The notes: a model not told the origin generated them from the letters alone. 9,194 bases of DNA from JALWSI01 sp964569095 [NCBI: uncultured Aquificales bacterium] (GCA_964569095.1 CAZMTB010000080.1:1-9194); one strand, 5' to 3'; positions 1-6,687 are shown, numbered from the stretch's first letter. Numbers and translations: made by a program.

Positions 1-90
1 CTCCGCCTCGGTGAGAAACTCCATGGCCCTTTGAAGGCCCGGAGACTTATCCAGATCCCTTCTGGCAGCGTCGCTGTGTTTCTTGAACAC
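1..90 (-). CDS. Unrecognised protein, N-terminal 30 codons only (cut by window edge)
   Basis: An open frame begins at a GTG at 88-90 and runs without a stop to the left edge of the window. It follows the bpsA stop by only 9 bp, and a G-rich Shine-Dalgarno (AGGGGG, 95-100) sits 4 nt before the GTG. The frame is closed directly upstream by the bpsA TAA, so no earlier start exists. The peptide begins VFKKHSDAARRDLDKSPG and continues as a charged, probably helical stretch ending FLTEAE. I recognise no family from 30 residues. Position and spacing suggest it is the next gene of the kinase/bpsA operon. Translation from GTG is inferred; the gene could also be a chance open frame, although the tight spacing and ribosome site argue against this. 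Confidence 0.55.
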   Translation of the reverse strand, partial: MFKKHSDAARRDLDKSPGLQRAMEFLTEAE

Positions 91-99
91 GATTCCCCC

Positions 100-1134
100 T
101 TAATCGTCTCCAGGATAGAGAGGAGTGGCCCAAGACTCCTCGTCAAAGTAGAGGTTCTCAGTAGAGACGTCTTCCACCTCTGGCAGGGTCAACGGCTCAA
201 CCACCTCTGCCCTGACAAAGGACGACCTGTACCAATCGCTCCTGGGAATGGGCAGGTTCTCCCTACGCATGATCTCGTAGGTCTCGTAGAAGACCTCCCA
301 CTGGTTCTCCTCCTCCGGGTAGTAGGCAAAGTCCCTGATGATGTCGGTGACAGCGAGTCCCGCCTCGTTGAGCATTCTCTGGTAACGATGCCACTTCTTG
401 AGAGAGGCCTCGAGATGCGTGAGTCCCACGTAAGCAGCAGCCCCTCTCCCCTCAAGAGTAGAGAGGCAACGCGTAACAAAGAGCCTGAAACCGTTGTGGG
501 TCTCTACGGGATCGGTTACGCACACCTGATACCTGCCGCGCTCGCCCTCTGGTAATGGCTCAAGCACGTTGTACTGCTGCACGGTGATCAGGCCCGGGGC
601 ATATCTCAGGGAGAAATTCTCGATGAACTCCACCAGCCTCTCGTCAATCTCCACCACCGTTACCCTCTTGGCCAGACCCGTCAGACCTATGGCCACACTG
701 AGAAGATCGTCGTCGCCAAGAATAAAGATCTCCCTACCCTCCAAGTCTCCCCTTTGATACATGAAGAGCATCCGCCTCAGCGTGTCCTGAGGGCGTACAA
801 AGCCCTGATCGTACTCCCCAACGGGCAGGGGGCGGTTTTCGGTGATCTCCAGAAACCTATCCGCCACCTCTTTGAAGAAGCCCTTAATAACCAACCCCGT
901 ACCAGAACAACTGGGACAGGTTGTAGGCTCCAAGGGACGCACATCCTCTACATCCCCAGCGAGGTGGTAGAAATCCCCCTTTCTCACCACCGATCCTTCC
1001 CTCTCCAGGGCCTTCAATGTCTCGAAGAAGGCTATGATGTGGCTATCTTGCAAGTCTATCAACTGCCAGAAGTCCTTCGGGCCTGCCTTCAGCGCCCTGA
1101 GTATCTGAATCCTTATTCTCGCCTCTTCTCCCAT
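100..1134 (-). CDS. bpsA: BpsA-type N4-bis(aminopropyl)spermidine synthase (branched polyamine synthase)
   Basis: This 344-residue cytosolic protein resembles the BpsA (former DUF43) family, which adds aminopropyl groups from decarboxylated S-adenosylmethionine to the internal nitrogen of spermidine to give branched quaternary polyamines. Residues 1-58 look like a winged helix. A CPSCSGTG element follows at 73-80. The Rossmann-like aminopropyltransferase domain carries the family GDDDL motif at 140-144, an acidic EIDERL turn at 162-167 and TDPVET at 207-212, which corresponds to the DPPET-like active-site motif. The C-terminal PRSDWYRS at 297-304 is also typical. Length is normal for the family. 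The ATG has a good Shine-Dalgarno (GAGGAGAGG) about 7 nt upstream. It lies 38 bp after the P-loop kinase gene and is probably cotranscribed. Known members come mostly from thermophiles. The exact polyamine product is inferred from family membership. Confidence 0.88.
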   Translation of the reverse strand: MGEEARIRIQILRALKAGPKDFWQLIDLQDSHIIAFFETLKALEREGSVVRKGDFYHLAGDVEDVRPLEPTTCPSCSGTGLVIKGFFKEVADRFLEITENRPLPVGEYDQGFVRPQDTLRRMLFMYQRGDLEGREIFILGDDDLLSVAIGLTGLAKRVTVVEIDERLVEFIENFSLRYAPGLITVQQYNVLEPLPEGERGRYQVCVTDPVETHNGFRLFVTRCLSTLEGRGAAAYVGLTHLEASLKKWHRYQRMLNEAGLAVTDIIRDFAYYPEEENQWEVFYETYEIMRRENLPIPRSDWYRSSFVRAEVVEPLTLPEVEDVSTENLYFDEESWATPLYPGDD

Positions 1135-1158
1135 TTATGAATCCTCTCCTCAGGGATT

Positions 1159-1183
1159 GGAGGGTTAATAACCTATCCCCTCC
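1159..1183 (-). other. Inverted repeat at the kinase stop codon, no U-tract
   Basis: On the minus strand GGAGGG (1183-1178) can pair with CCCTCC (1164-1159) across a 13-nt loop that contains the kinase TAG stop and a small GGTT/AACC dyad. No T-run follows; the next element is the bpsA Shine-Dalgarno. It is therefore not a classical terminator. It could be an mRNA processing or stability element between the two cistrons, or chance in purine-rich DNA. Confidence 0.25.
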
Positions 1184-1724
1184 CAATGGTTGCTACCATC
1201 TCGTCCACCGCCCTATCAACCCCCCCCTCTCCTGGGATCACCATAACAACCTCGTCCTCAAAAGGATGCTCAAATCCTGCCTTGTGCTGGGGAAACACAT
1301 CCAACCTACCGTCGGAGATCACCTTCTTTCTCTCCCTTCTCAACAACCGCTGGCGAATCACCTCCTCGGGGGTATCAACAAAGAAGAAGAAGAGGGGAAC
1401 CCCCCACCTTTTAGCGGCATCTCTAACCTGATCCCGGTAACGCCTCTTCGAGTAAGTGGCGTCGAGAACAACCCCTTTCCCCTGAGCCAGGTACCTCTCC
1501 GCCTGGTTCAACATCTCCCTGTAAACCTCATCGGTGAACCCAGGAGAGTAGACACCCTCTCCGAAGACCTTCCCCGCCCTCTCCGTTAGAGAGACATTGG
1601 CCATCCTCTTTCTCGTTATATCGGAGCTTAGATAGGCCGCACCTGTTCTCTCGGCCAGCTCCCTAGCGCGCCTGCTCTTGCCAGAACCCATCAACCCGAA
1701 GACCACCGCAACGAAGGGCATCAC
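1173..1724 (-). CDS. P-loop kinase-like ATP-binding protein (COG0645-type half of a normally fused kinase)
   Basis: A small (about 183 aa) cytosolic P-loop protein. Walker A is GLMGSGKS at 10-17, and a Walker B-like strand VVLDATY lies near 85-91. An Arg-rich lid-like segment (RQRLLRRERKK, about 124-134) fits a phosphotransferase of the nucleotide/zeta-toxin-like kinase superfamily. Proteins of this type usually form the C-terminal half of 'bifunctional aminoglycoside phosphotransferase/ATP-binding' proteins of about 500 aa. Here it is a separate gene directly behind the other half. The start is ambiguous: the junction reads ATGTGATG, so translation could begin at the GTG at 1724 or the ATG at 1721, which overlaps the upstream TGA. 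Either implies translational coupling. The substrate is unknown for the family and I do not assign one. Confidence 0.82.
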   Translation of the reverse strand: MMPFVAVVFGLMGSGKSRRARELAERTGAAYLSSDITRKRMANVSLTERAGKVFGEGVYSPGFTDEVYREMLNQAERYLAQGKGVVLDATYSKRRYRDQVRDAAKRWGVPLFFFFVDTPEEVIRQRLLRRERKKVISDGRLDVFPQHKAGFEHPFEDEVVMVIPGEGGVDRAVDEMVATIGRG

Positions 1725-2740
1725 ATCTCCCTCGCGTACTTCTCCGCCAGAAAGAAGAACCTCTGTGCCCTCAGCAAGGCATTCATCCTCTCTTCGAAGG
1801 GAGCTGTCTCGTCGTGTATTCTGAACGACTCCACCTTTCCCCTAACGTAGGCCCGATAACAGAGGTAGAAGGGAAGCATCTCCCTCAGCTCCTCGTCTCC
1901 CGAAAACTCAACGTAGTGATCCACAAACTGGGCGGCCAGCTGGTGCTGCATGAGAAACTCTAAGTCCATGGCGAGAAAGGCCACCTCAGAGGCCACATCT
2001 CCGTACCTGAACCTCTCGTTAAACTCTATGCAGTCAAAAATCACCACCTCCTCGTCAAGAAGGCAGATGTGCTGGCTGTGAAGATCACCGTGGCAATCGA
2101 CCACCCTGCCCTCTCTAGCCCGTCTCTCCATCAGGGTCCCCTGGGAGGCGTAGAACTCCTCGGTCTTCTCCTTGATTAGCGAATAGGCCTCCCTGGATAT
2201 GGAGACGCCAATGTACTCCTCGGTCTGGGAGAAGTTCTCGTCGGTGTTCACCCTAAACCTCTCTGGAGTACCAAAAGCCGCTATCTCTGGAGACCTCTCT
2301 GCCTCGGAGTGAAACCCTGCAACCACCTTAGCCACCATCTCCATGGCATTGGGAGGAACCTTGCCCTTTCTGATGAGATTCTGCAACAAAGACCGGTCGG
2401 GTATCCTCTTCATGAGAACGGCGTACTCCGAAGCCACCTCCATCTCCTGATCATCCCCCAACCTCCAAACGCCGTCATCCAGGACGATGGGAACCACCCC
2501 CAGGTAGATATCCCCGCTCAACCTCCTGTTAAGCTCAACTTCCCGGTTGCAGTAGAACCTGCGCTTCTCCAGGGTAGAGAAGTCGAGAAACCCGTAGTTG
2601 ACTGGCTTCTTCACCTTGTAAACCAGCTCGTCTGCCAGAAAGACCCAGGATATGTGGGTCTGAACCATCTGCACCTCCTTTGGTGCGTGGGGATAGAACT
2701 CCCGCTTCAGCATAGCCTCAATAAGAGGGGGTACTCTCAT
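1721..2740 (-). CDS. Aminoglycoside phosphotransferase-like kinase (COG2187-type)
   Basis: A 339-residue protein with the fold signatures of the APH/choline-kinase family. The catalytic loop is VDCHGDLHSQHI at 214-225 (HGDLH 217-221). The following IFDCIEFNERFRYGDVASE (from 234) provides the metal-binding Asp (D236) and matches the COG2187 group closely. The N-terminal lobe has a VYKVKKPVNYGFLDFS stretch (40-55), with a Lys suited to nucleotide binding. There is no signal peptide or membrane segment. In most genomes this domain is fused to a C-terminal P-loop domain; here it ends at TGA 1721-1723, exactly at the start of the separate P-loop gene. The ATG is preceded by GAGGAGAAGG, and a candidate promoter lies 34-62 bp upstream. 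It heads the operon kinase, P-loop kinase, bpsA, unknown. The family substrate is not established, and aminoglycoside resistance should not be assumed. Confidence 0.85.
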   Translation of the reverse strand: MRVPPLIEAMLKREFYPHAPKEVQMVQTHISWVFLADELVYKVKKPVNYGFLDFSTLEKRRFYCNREVELNRRLSGDIYLGVVPIVLDDGVWRLGDDQEMEVASEYAVLMKRIPDRSLLQNLIRKGKVPPNAMEMVAKVVAGFHSEAERSPEIAAFGTPERFRVNTDENFSQTEEYIGVSISREAYSLIKEKTEEFYASQGTLMERRAREGRVVDCHGDLHSQHICLLDEEVVIFDCIEFNERFRYGDVASEVAFLAMDLEFLMQHQLAAQFVDHYVEFSGDEELREMLPFYLCYRAYVRGKVESFRIHDETAPFEERMNALLRAQRFFFLAEKYAREM

Positions 2741-2773
2741 ACGCCTTCTCCTCGTTCCTACGATCTGTGGAAG

Positions 2774-2802
2774 ACTCTACACCCTGCGAATTCAATTCTC
2801 AA
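2774..2802 (-). promoter_or_regulatory. Candidate sigma-70 promoter for the kinase/bpsA operon
   Basis: Reading the minus strand, TTGAGA (2802-2797) and TAGAGT (2779-2774) are separated by 17 nt, matching the -35 box at 5 of 6 and the -10 box at 4 of 6. The predicted transcript would start near 2767 and leave a leader of about 27 nt containing the Shine-Dalgarno. It is the best-placed candidate in the divergent intergenic region. It is a consensus match by eye only. Confidence 0.45.
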
Positions 2803-2824
2803 AAAGAAAGTTCCTTGAAGTACA

Positions 2825-2854
2825 TTGCTTTAAGAAACACCATCAGAGTAGAAT
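2825..2854 (+). promoter_or_regulatory. Candidate weak promoter for the histidine kinase
   Basis: TTGCTT (2825-2830) and TAGAAT (2849-2854) are 18 nt apart. The -10 box matches 5 of 6 and the -35 only 3 of 6, which would suit an activated or weak promoter. It would give a leader of about 65 nt. That leader contains AGGAGG at 2872-2877 with no start codon at a usable distance, so that purine run probably does not initiate translation. Confidence 0.3.
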
Positions 2855-2917
2855 AAAAGGTGTCAGAAGAGAGGAGGAAGAATTAGTTAATAATTCCTAT
2901 TTGAGACGAGGAGATCA

Positions 2918-2922
2918 AAAGG
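2918..2922 (+). promoter_or_regulatory. Shine-Dalgarno selecting the kinase ATG start
   Basis: AAAGG ends 5 nt before the ATG at 2928. A second purine run, GAGGAG at 2908-2913, lies 14 nt upstream of it. Nothing comparable precedes the alternative TTG at 2901 at a usable spacing, so the ATG is preferred. Confidence 0.5.
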
Positions 2923-2927
2923 TAGAG

Positions 2928-4502
2928 ATGGAATCCCTGCAGAGCACCTCTATTGTCACGGCAAGAGAAGAAGGAGCGCTGGTAAACGCCTATGCAAAAC
3001 TCTTCTTCTCCCTACACAAAACCCTGCTTTCCGCTCAGAACTTAGAGGAGCTACTGAACGCGTTAGGAGAGGGATTAAAGAAAATCGTGGACATTGCGGG
3101 AATAAGCTTGGTTTTCAGAGACGAAAGTCTCCCCCAAAGGCAAATCCATCGTTGCTTTTCCCACATAACTTCTCTTGACAATGCTTGCCAACATTTTGCT
3201 CAGATAGCATTAAAGGTCTTTGAAACCCATCAACCCTTAGAACTAAGGAGGGAAGATCTCAATGGCATTATGGAAAGCGGGATAATCTATCCTCTATTCT
3301 TTCACAACAGAGTTGAAGCAGCCCTGGGATTCTTCTGCACATCCCCTATTGAGACATTGAGAAAACGGCTGAACGGCATAGAAGAGATACTGCCAGACAT
3401 AGGACTCGTGGTCGCAGGGTATAGGTTGTGGTGGGAGAGAGAGCTAAAGAGACGCCAATGGGAAACCGCCATGGAGGCCTTCGAAGATGCAGTATTTATA
3501 GTTAACATTAGGAACAATCGGATCTCTTATTCAAACAAAGCCGCGCTCAACCTCCTCGGAAAGGAGGTAGCTCCTACCTCTTCTTTTCCCATAGAAAGAT
3601 GCACTATTTCCATCCTCTGCAAACTGTGTCAATCTATAACAAACTCTGTAGTGCGAAGCAAAGCTCCTAAAGACTCCCGTTTTGTGGATGAAAATCGCAC
3701 TTTCTCATTACGAGCATACCCCATATTGGGAGAAAAGGGGAAAGTGGAATCGGTTCTCTTCATCCTCCGAGACGTAACCGCAGAGGTGAGAAGCAACTTG
3801 AACCTCATAAAGTTAGAAAGGTTGGAGGCCATATCTGAGGTCTTGGAGGGAGTCTCCCACTCTTTAAACAATCCCATCACAGCAGTGGTAGGATTCTCCC
3901 AGTTTCTCTTGGAAAGGGAAGATCTCCCTGAAGATGCGAGGGAGATGCTGAGGGTGATCGAGAGGGAAGGAAAGAGATGCGCAGAGGTTGTAAACCGACT
4001 TCTATCTTTTGTTGGCAATAGAGAAGGAGAAGTGGGCCAAATTGATATTAACGGACTCGTAAGCAATATCGCACTCTTAAGAAGCCAGTCCATACTGGAG
4101 AGAGGAATAGAGTTGGAGATCCGGTTAGATCCCAATCTGCAGTTCGTTTGGGGAGAATCCCACGCTATCCAGCAAGCCCTGGTGAACATCGTGCTCAATG
4201 CCGAGAAAGTAGTTCCAGAAAAAGACGGAATAATCAGAATATCCACCAAGCAGAAAGAGAATGAGATAGAGGTAGCCATAGAAGACAACGGCCCTGGAAT
4301 TCCTAAGGAGATAAGAGAGACTATCTTCTCCCCCTTCTTCACCACAGACGTCACCAAGGGGACGGGCCTCGGCCTATCCATAGCCCTCTCCGCAGTAGAG
4401 GATCACGGGGGGCGAATAGAGGTAGGGGATTCAGAACTGGGAGGAGCCCTATTTAGAGTGGTCCTGCCTTTGCCGGTCAAAAACGGAAAGGGAAACGGCT
4501 AA
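2928..4502 (+). CDS. Soluble sensor histidine kinase: GAF-like, Cys-rich PAS, HisKA, HATPase
   Basis: A 524-residue orphan two-component kinase, predicted to be cytosolic because it has no signal peptide or membrane segment. Residues 20-165 look GAF-like. Residues 175-290 form a PAS domain containing C225, C231 and C234 (RCTISILCKLC). The HisKA box VSHSLNNPITAVVGF puts the phospho-acceptor at H311. The ATPase domain shows the N box (ALVNIVLNAE, 417-426), G1 (EDNGPGIP, 452-459), F box (IFSPFFTT, 466-473) and G2 (GTGLGL, 478-483), so it appears complete. I chose the ATG at 2928, which has AAAGG 5 nt upstream. The frame is open to a TTG at 2901 (9 extra residues) but that start lacks a ribosome site. 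No response regulator lies nearby. Its TAA overlaps the convergent argC stop. The signal is unknown; the Cys cluster hints at redox, metal or Fe-S sensing. Confidence 0.9.
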   Translation: MESLQSTSIVTAREEGALVNAYAKLFFSLHKTLLSAQNLEELLNALGEGLKKIVDIAGISLVFRDESLPQRQIHRCFSHITSLDNACQHFAQIALKVFETHQPLELRREDLNGIMESGIIYPLFFHNRVEAALGFFCTSPIETLRKRLNGIEEILPDIGLVVAGYRLWWERELKRRQWETAMEAFEDAVFIVNIRNNRISYSNKAALNLLGKEVAPTSSFPIERCTISILCKLCQSITNSVVRSKAPKDSRFVDENRTFSLRAYPILGEKGKVESVLFILRDVTAEVRSNLNLIKLERLEAISEVLEGVSHSLNNPITAVVGFSQFLLEREDLPEDAREMLRVIEREGKRCAEVVNRLLSFVGNREGEVGQIDINGLVSNIALLRSQSILERGIELEIRLDPNLQFVWGESHAIQQALVNIVLNAEKVVPEKDGIIRISTKQKENEIEVAIEDNGPGIPKEIRETIFSPFFTTDVTKGTGLGLSIALSAVEDHGGRIEVGDSELGGALFRVVLPLPVKNGKGNG

Positions 4503-4520
4503 ACGAACAATGCCGTTGCC
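4491..4520. terminator. Possible shared hairpin over the convergent kinase/argC stops
   Basis: GGAAACGGC (4491-4499) and GCCGTTGCC (4512-4520) pair over 9 positions with one A/G mismatch, around a 12-nt loop that includes both overlapping stop codons. On the minus strand, after argC, the stem is followed by a U-rich stretch (4471-4489, including TTTTT) inside the kinase gene, so it could terminate argC. On the plus strand no T-run follows. There is no other space for a terminator between the two genes. Confidence 0.35.
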
Positions 4521-5539
4521 TCCAGTCCCATGGTCTCTGGAAGACCCAGCATGAGGTTCATGTTCTGAACCGCCTGACCCGAGGCTCCTTTCACCAAGTT
4601 GTCAATTGCAGAGAAGAGAACCAGCAGCCGTCCCCCATTCAGGGTGAAAATTCCGATGTGGCAACGGTTTGAACCTCTCACGTTCCTGGTGGAAGGATAC
4701 TCACCCCGGTTCAGTACCTCAACGAAGGGACTATCCTTGTAGAACTCCTGGTAGAACCCGCGAATCTCACCTTCATCAACAGAAGAGGATAGGTTCACGT
4801 ACATGCTGCTCAGTATGCCCCTGTTCATGGGAACCAGATGGGGAGAGAAGAGGAGAGTAGGCCTCCTCTTGCATAAACGCTCTATTCCCTCCTCCATCTC
4901 GGGTTGATGCCTGTGAACTCCTGTGCCGTAAGGCGAGAAAGACTCGTTGCACTCGGGATAGTGAAGCCTCTGGGAGGGCTTGCGACCGGCACCGCTCACC
5001 CCCGACTTAGAGTCCACCACTATGGTTCCCTCAACCTCCACTCCCATCAAGAAAAGGGGCGCCAAAGCAAGGATCACGCTTGTAGGATAACAGCCAGGAT
5101 TTGCCACGAGCCGGGCATGCTTCACCCTATCTCCAAATAGCTCTGGAAGGCCATACACCGCCTCTTCCAGGAGGTGAGGGTTCTCGTGCTCCACCTTGTA
5201 CCACTCTGAATAGTCAGTGGCATCCCTGAACCGGTAGTCCCCGCTTAGGTCTACCACCCTAACGCCCCTCTCCAACAACTGAGGAGCCACCCTCATCGAG
5301 GTTCCGTGGGGCAAACAGAGAAATGCCAATCCTGCCTCAGTGGCCACCAGATCAGGATCCATGGGGGCACAGGGCCTCTCCTCCACCCCCGCGAAAGAGG
5401 GAACAACCTCTGACAAGGGCCTGTCCTTGTAGGTGTCGGAGGTGAAGATGGCCAGCTCTATCCCTGGATGGTTCAACAGGATCCTTGCAAGCTCTATCCC
5501 CGTGTAGCCAGTAACCCCCACAATGGCCACCCGCTCCAT
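4499..5539 (-). CDS. argC: N-acetyl-gamma-glutamyl-phosphate reductase
   Basis: ArgC reduces N-acetylglutamyl-5-phosphate to N-acetylglutamate semialdehyde with NADPH, the third step of arginine (ornithine) biosynthesis, in the cytosol. The N-terminal dinucleotide-binding motif is VAIVGVTGYTGIEL (4-17). The catalytic cysteine is C150 in VANPGCYPTS. The family segment SGVSGAGRKP (179-188) is intact, and the active-site His lies in HRHQPE (209-214). The length of 346 aa is normal. The frame is open for 19 codons upstream, but those residues do not look like ArgC, and the ATG at 5537-5539 has GGGAG 6 nt before it, so I take that start. It lies 78 bp behind the broken diguanylate cyclase gene and is probably cotranscribed with it. 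No other arg genes are in the window. Its TAG overlaps the convergent kinase stop. Confidence 0.95.
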   Translation of the reverse strand: MERVAIVGVTGYTGIELARILLNHPGIELAIFTSDTYKDRPLSEVVPSFAGVEERPCAPMDPDLVATEAGLAFLCLPHGTSMRVAPQLLERGVRVVDLSGDYRFRDATDYSEWYKVEHENPHLLEEAVYGLPELFGDRVKHARLVANPGCYPTSVILALAPLFLMGVEVEGTIVVDSKSGVSGAGRKPSQRLHYPECNESFSPYGTGVHRHQPEMEEGIERLCKRRPTLLFSPHLVPMNRGILSSMYVNLSSSVDEGEIRGFYQEFYKDSPFVEVLNRGEYPSTRNVRGSNRCHIGIFTLNGGRLLVLFSAIDNLVKGASGQAVQNMNLMLGLPETMGLEATALFV

Positions 5540-5540
5540 T

Positions 5541-5550
5541 CTCCACTCCC
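5541..5550 (-). promoter_or_regulatory. argC: Shine-Dalgarno deciding the argC start
   Basis: GGGAGTGGAG on the minus strand ends 1 nt before the ATG at 5539, with the GGGAG core 6 nt away. It supports the internal ATG over the 19-codon longer frame. Confidence 0.6.
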
Positions 5551-5617
5551 GTTTAGTCGTTCTTGAGGACTTTGCCCCACAACCCGTCTTTGGCAAGGAG
5601 AAGCGTATCCCAAACCT

Positions 5618-6687
5618 TCACAGCAACCCCTTGGTTATCAGGTCTATCTCGCTCCTGACGCAGTTCTTGCCCGAATCCTTGGCAAGGTACAAGGCCTTAT
5701 CTGCCCTTTTCACCAGGTCGTCGGGGCTGTCTGAAGGACGCGACTGGGCCAGCCCCACGCTTATCGTCACCTTCACCGTGTCGTTGGAGGAGTTCACTAC
5801 CATCTCCTGTACCTTTTTGCGTAGACGCTCTGCTACTGGGGTAGCCTCCCTCAGAGAGGTGTGGGGCAGCAGAATTGCAAACTCCTCTCCACCATAGCGA
5901 GCCACCAGGTCATCGCCCCTCAGCTCGTGCTGCAGGTGTTTGCTACGGACCTCAACACCTCGTCTCCAACCCTGTGCCCGTATAGGTCGTTCACCTTTTT
6001 GAAGTCGTCTATGTCTATCATTAGCAACACAAAAGGAGACTTACTTCTATCAAACTCCACAAACAGATCTTTCAATCTAGATTCAAACATTCTACGGTTC
6101 GAAACAAGGGTCAGAGGATCGTAGTGTGCGTCTATCTCGGTCTTTTGAAGCCTCGCCTCGAGTTTTCTAATGGTTTCAGAGGATTTTTGCAGGGCTTGTT
6201 GGGTTCTCTTATTGGTAATTCTCAGATCCTCTATTTCATTTTTCAGGGCATCGATCATCTCAGTAAGACTTTCTATTGTTTTTATATTTTCTACCTTTTC
6301 ATGGTGAGACGCCAACGAAACATCATGTAACTCCATCTCTTTCAAAGTAGACAAAATTTCCCTTCCTGCTTCGCTCACCACTTTTCTACTCTCTTCCCTA
6401 ATCCTCTCTGCCTCGGCCAGCTTCTTCTCGGCCGTTACCTCGTCCATGAGCTCCTTAAGCACAATCCGATACCGCTCCACCACCTCTTTCGGCTCGGGAT
6501 CCATCTTTCCCTTGAGCATCAGATCCAGATAAGCGTAAAACCAGGGAGTGAAGAGAGTAGGAACCGTAGGAATTCCCATCGCCACCATATACTTGAGAGA
6601 TTTTCTCGTGGCCTCTGAGATAAGAACTGCTTCTTCTTTTTCTAACGACCCTTCTTCTGCCTTTTTGATAAGCTCTTTTCTCGTCAT
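5618..6687 (-). pseudogene. GGDEF diguanylate cyclase interrupted by a one-base frameshift
   Basis: The two fragments read as one protein of about 356 aa. The N-terminal part (6687-5920) has a helical region with GIPTVPTLFTPWFYAYLDL (38-56), resembling the N-terminal motif of many soluble GGDEF proteins, then a long coiled coil (about 65-185). The GGDEF domain starts at HYDPLTLVSNRRMF (188-201), with metal and substrate residues in MIDIDDFKKVND (223-234). It then reads out of frame and stops at 5920. The next frame resumes as HLQHELRGDDLVARYGGEEF and ends at TGA 5618. It includes the catalytic GGEEF and an I-site (RGDD, five residues before GGEEF). Adding one base to the T-run at 5939-5941 (an A-run in the gene) restores the frame. 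If the lesion is real, the product lacks its active site and no c-di-GMP would be made. It may instead be a homopolymer sequencing error. The start ATG has AGGGG 7 nt upstream. Confidence 0.88.

Noticed and set aside
31-555. 174-codon plus-strand open frame opposite bpsA
   Set aside because: It is antisense to a well-supported bpsA gene, resembles no protein, and lacks a ribosome site; it reflects codon bias on the other strand.
1173-1724. Zeta-type toxin of a toxin-antitoxin pair
   Set aside because: The fold is related, but no small antitoxin gene is adjacent and the partner is the APH-like kinase typical of the fused family.
1721-2740. Aminoglycoside resistance gene
   Set aside because: Only the general APH fold is shared. 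The DCHGDLHSQH and FDCIEF variants and the P-loop partner match the uncharacterised COG2187 group, not known resistance enzymes.
2872-2877. AGGAGG as the ribosome site of the histidine kinase
   Set aside because: The nearest start (TTG at 2901) is 23 nt away and the ATG at 2928 farther; the AAAGG site next to the ATG fits better.
3629-4381. 250-codon minus-strand open frame inside the histidine kinase
   Set aside because: It is Ser/Thr-rich with no domain features and lies opposite the conserved H, N, G1 and G2 boxes, which fix the plus strand as coding.
5920-5941. Programmed ribosomal frameshift in the cyclase
   Set aside because: No X-XXY-YYZ-type slippery heptamer is present at the junction, and the frame change needs one extra base in a short homopolymer, which fits an error or mutation better.
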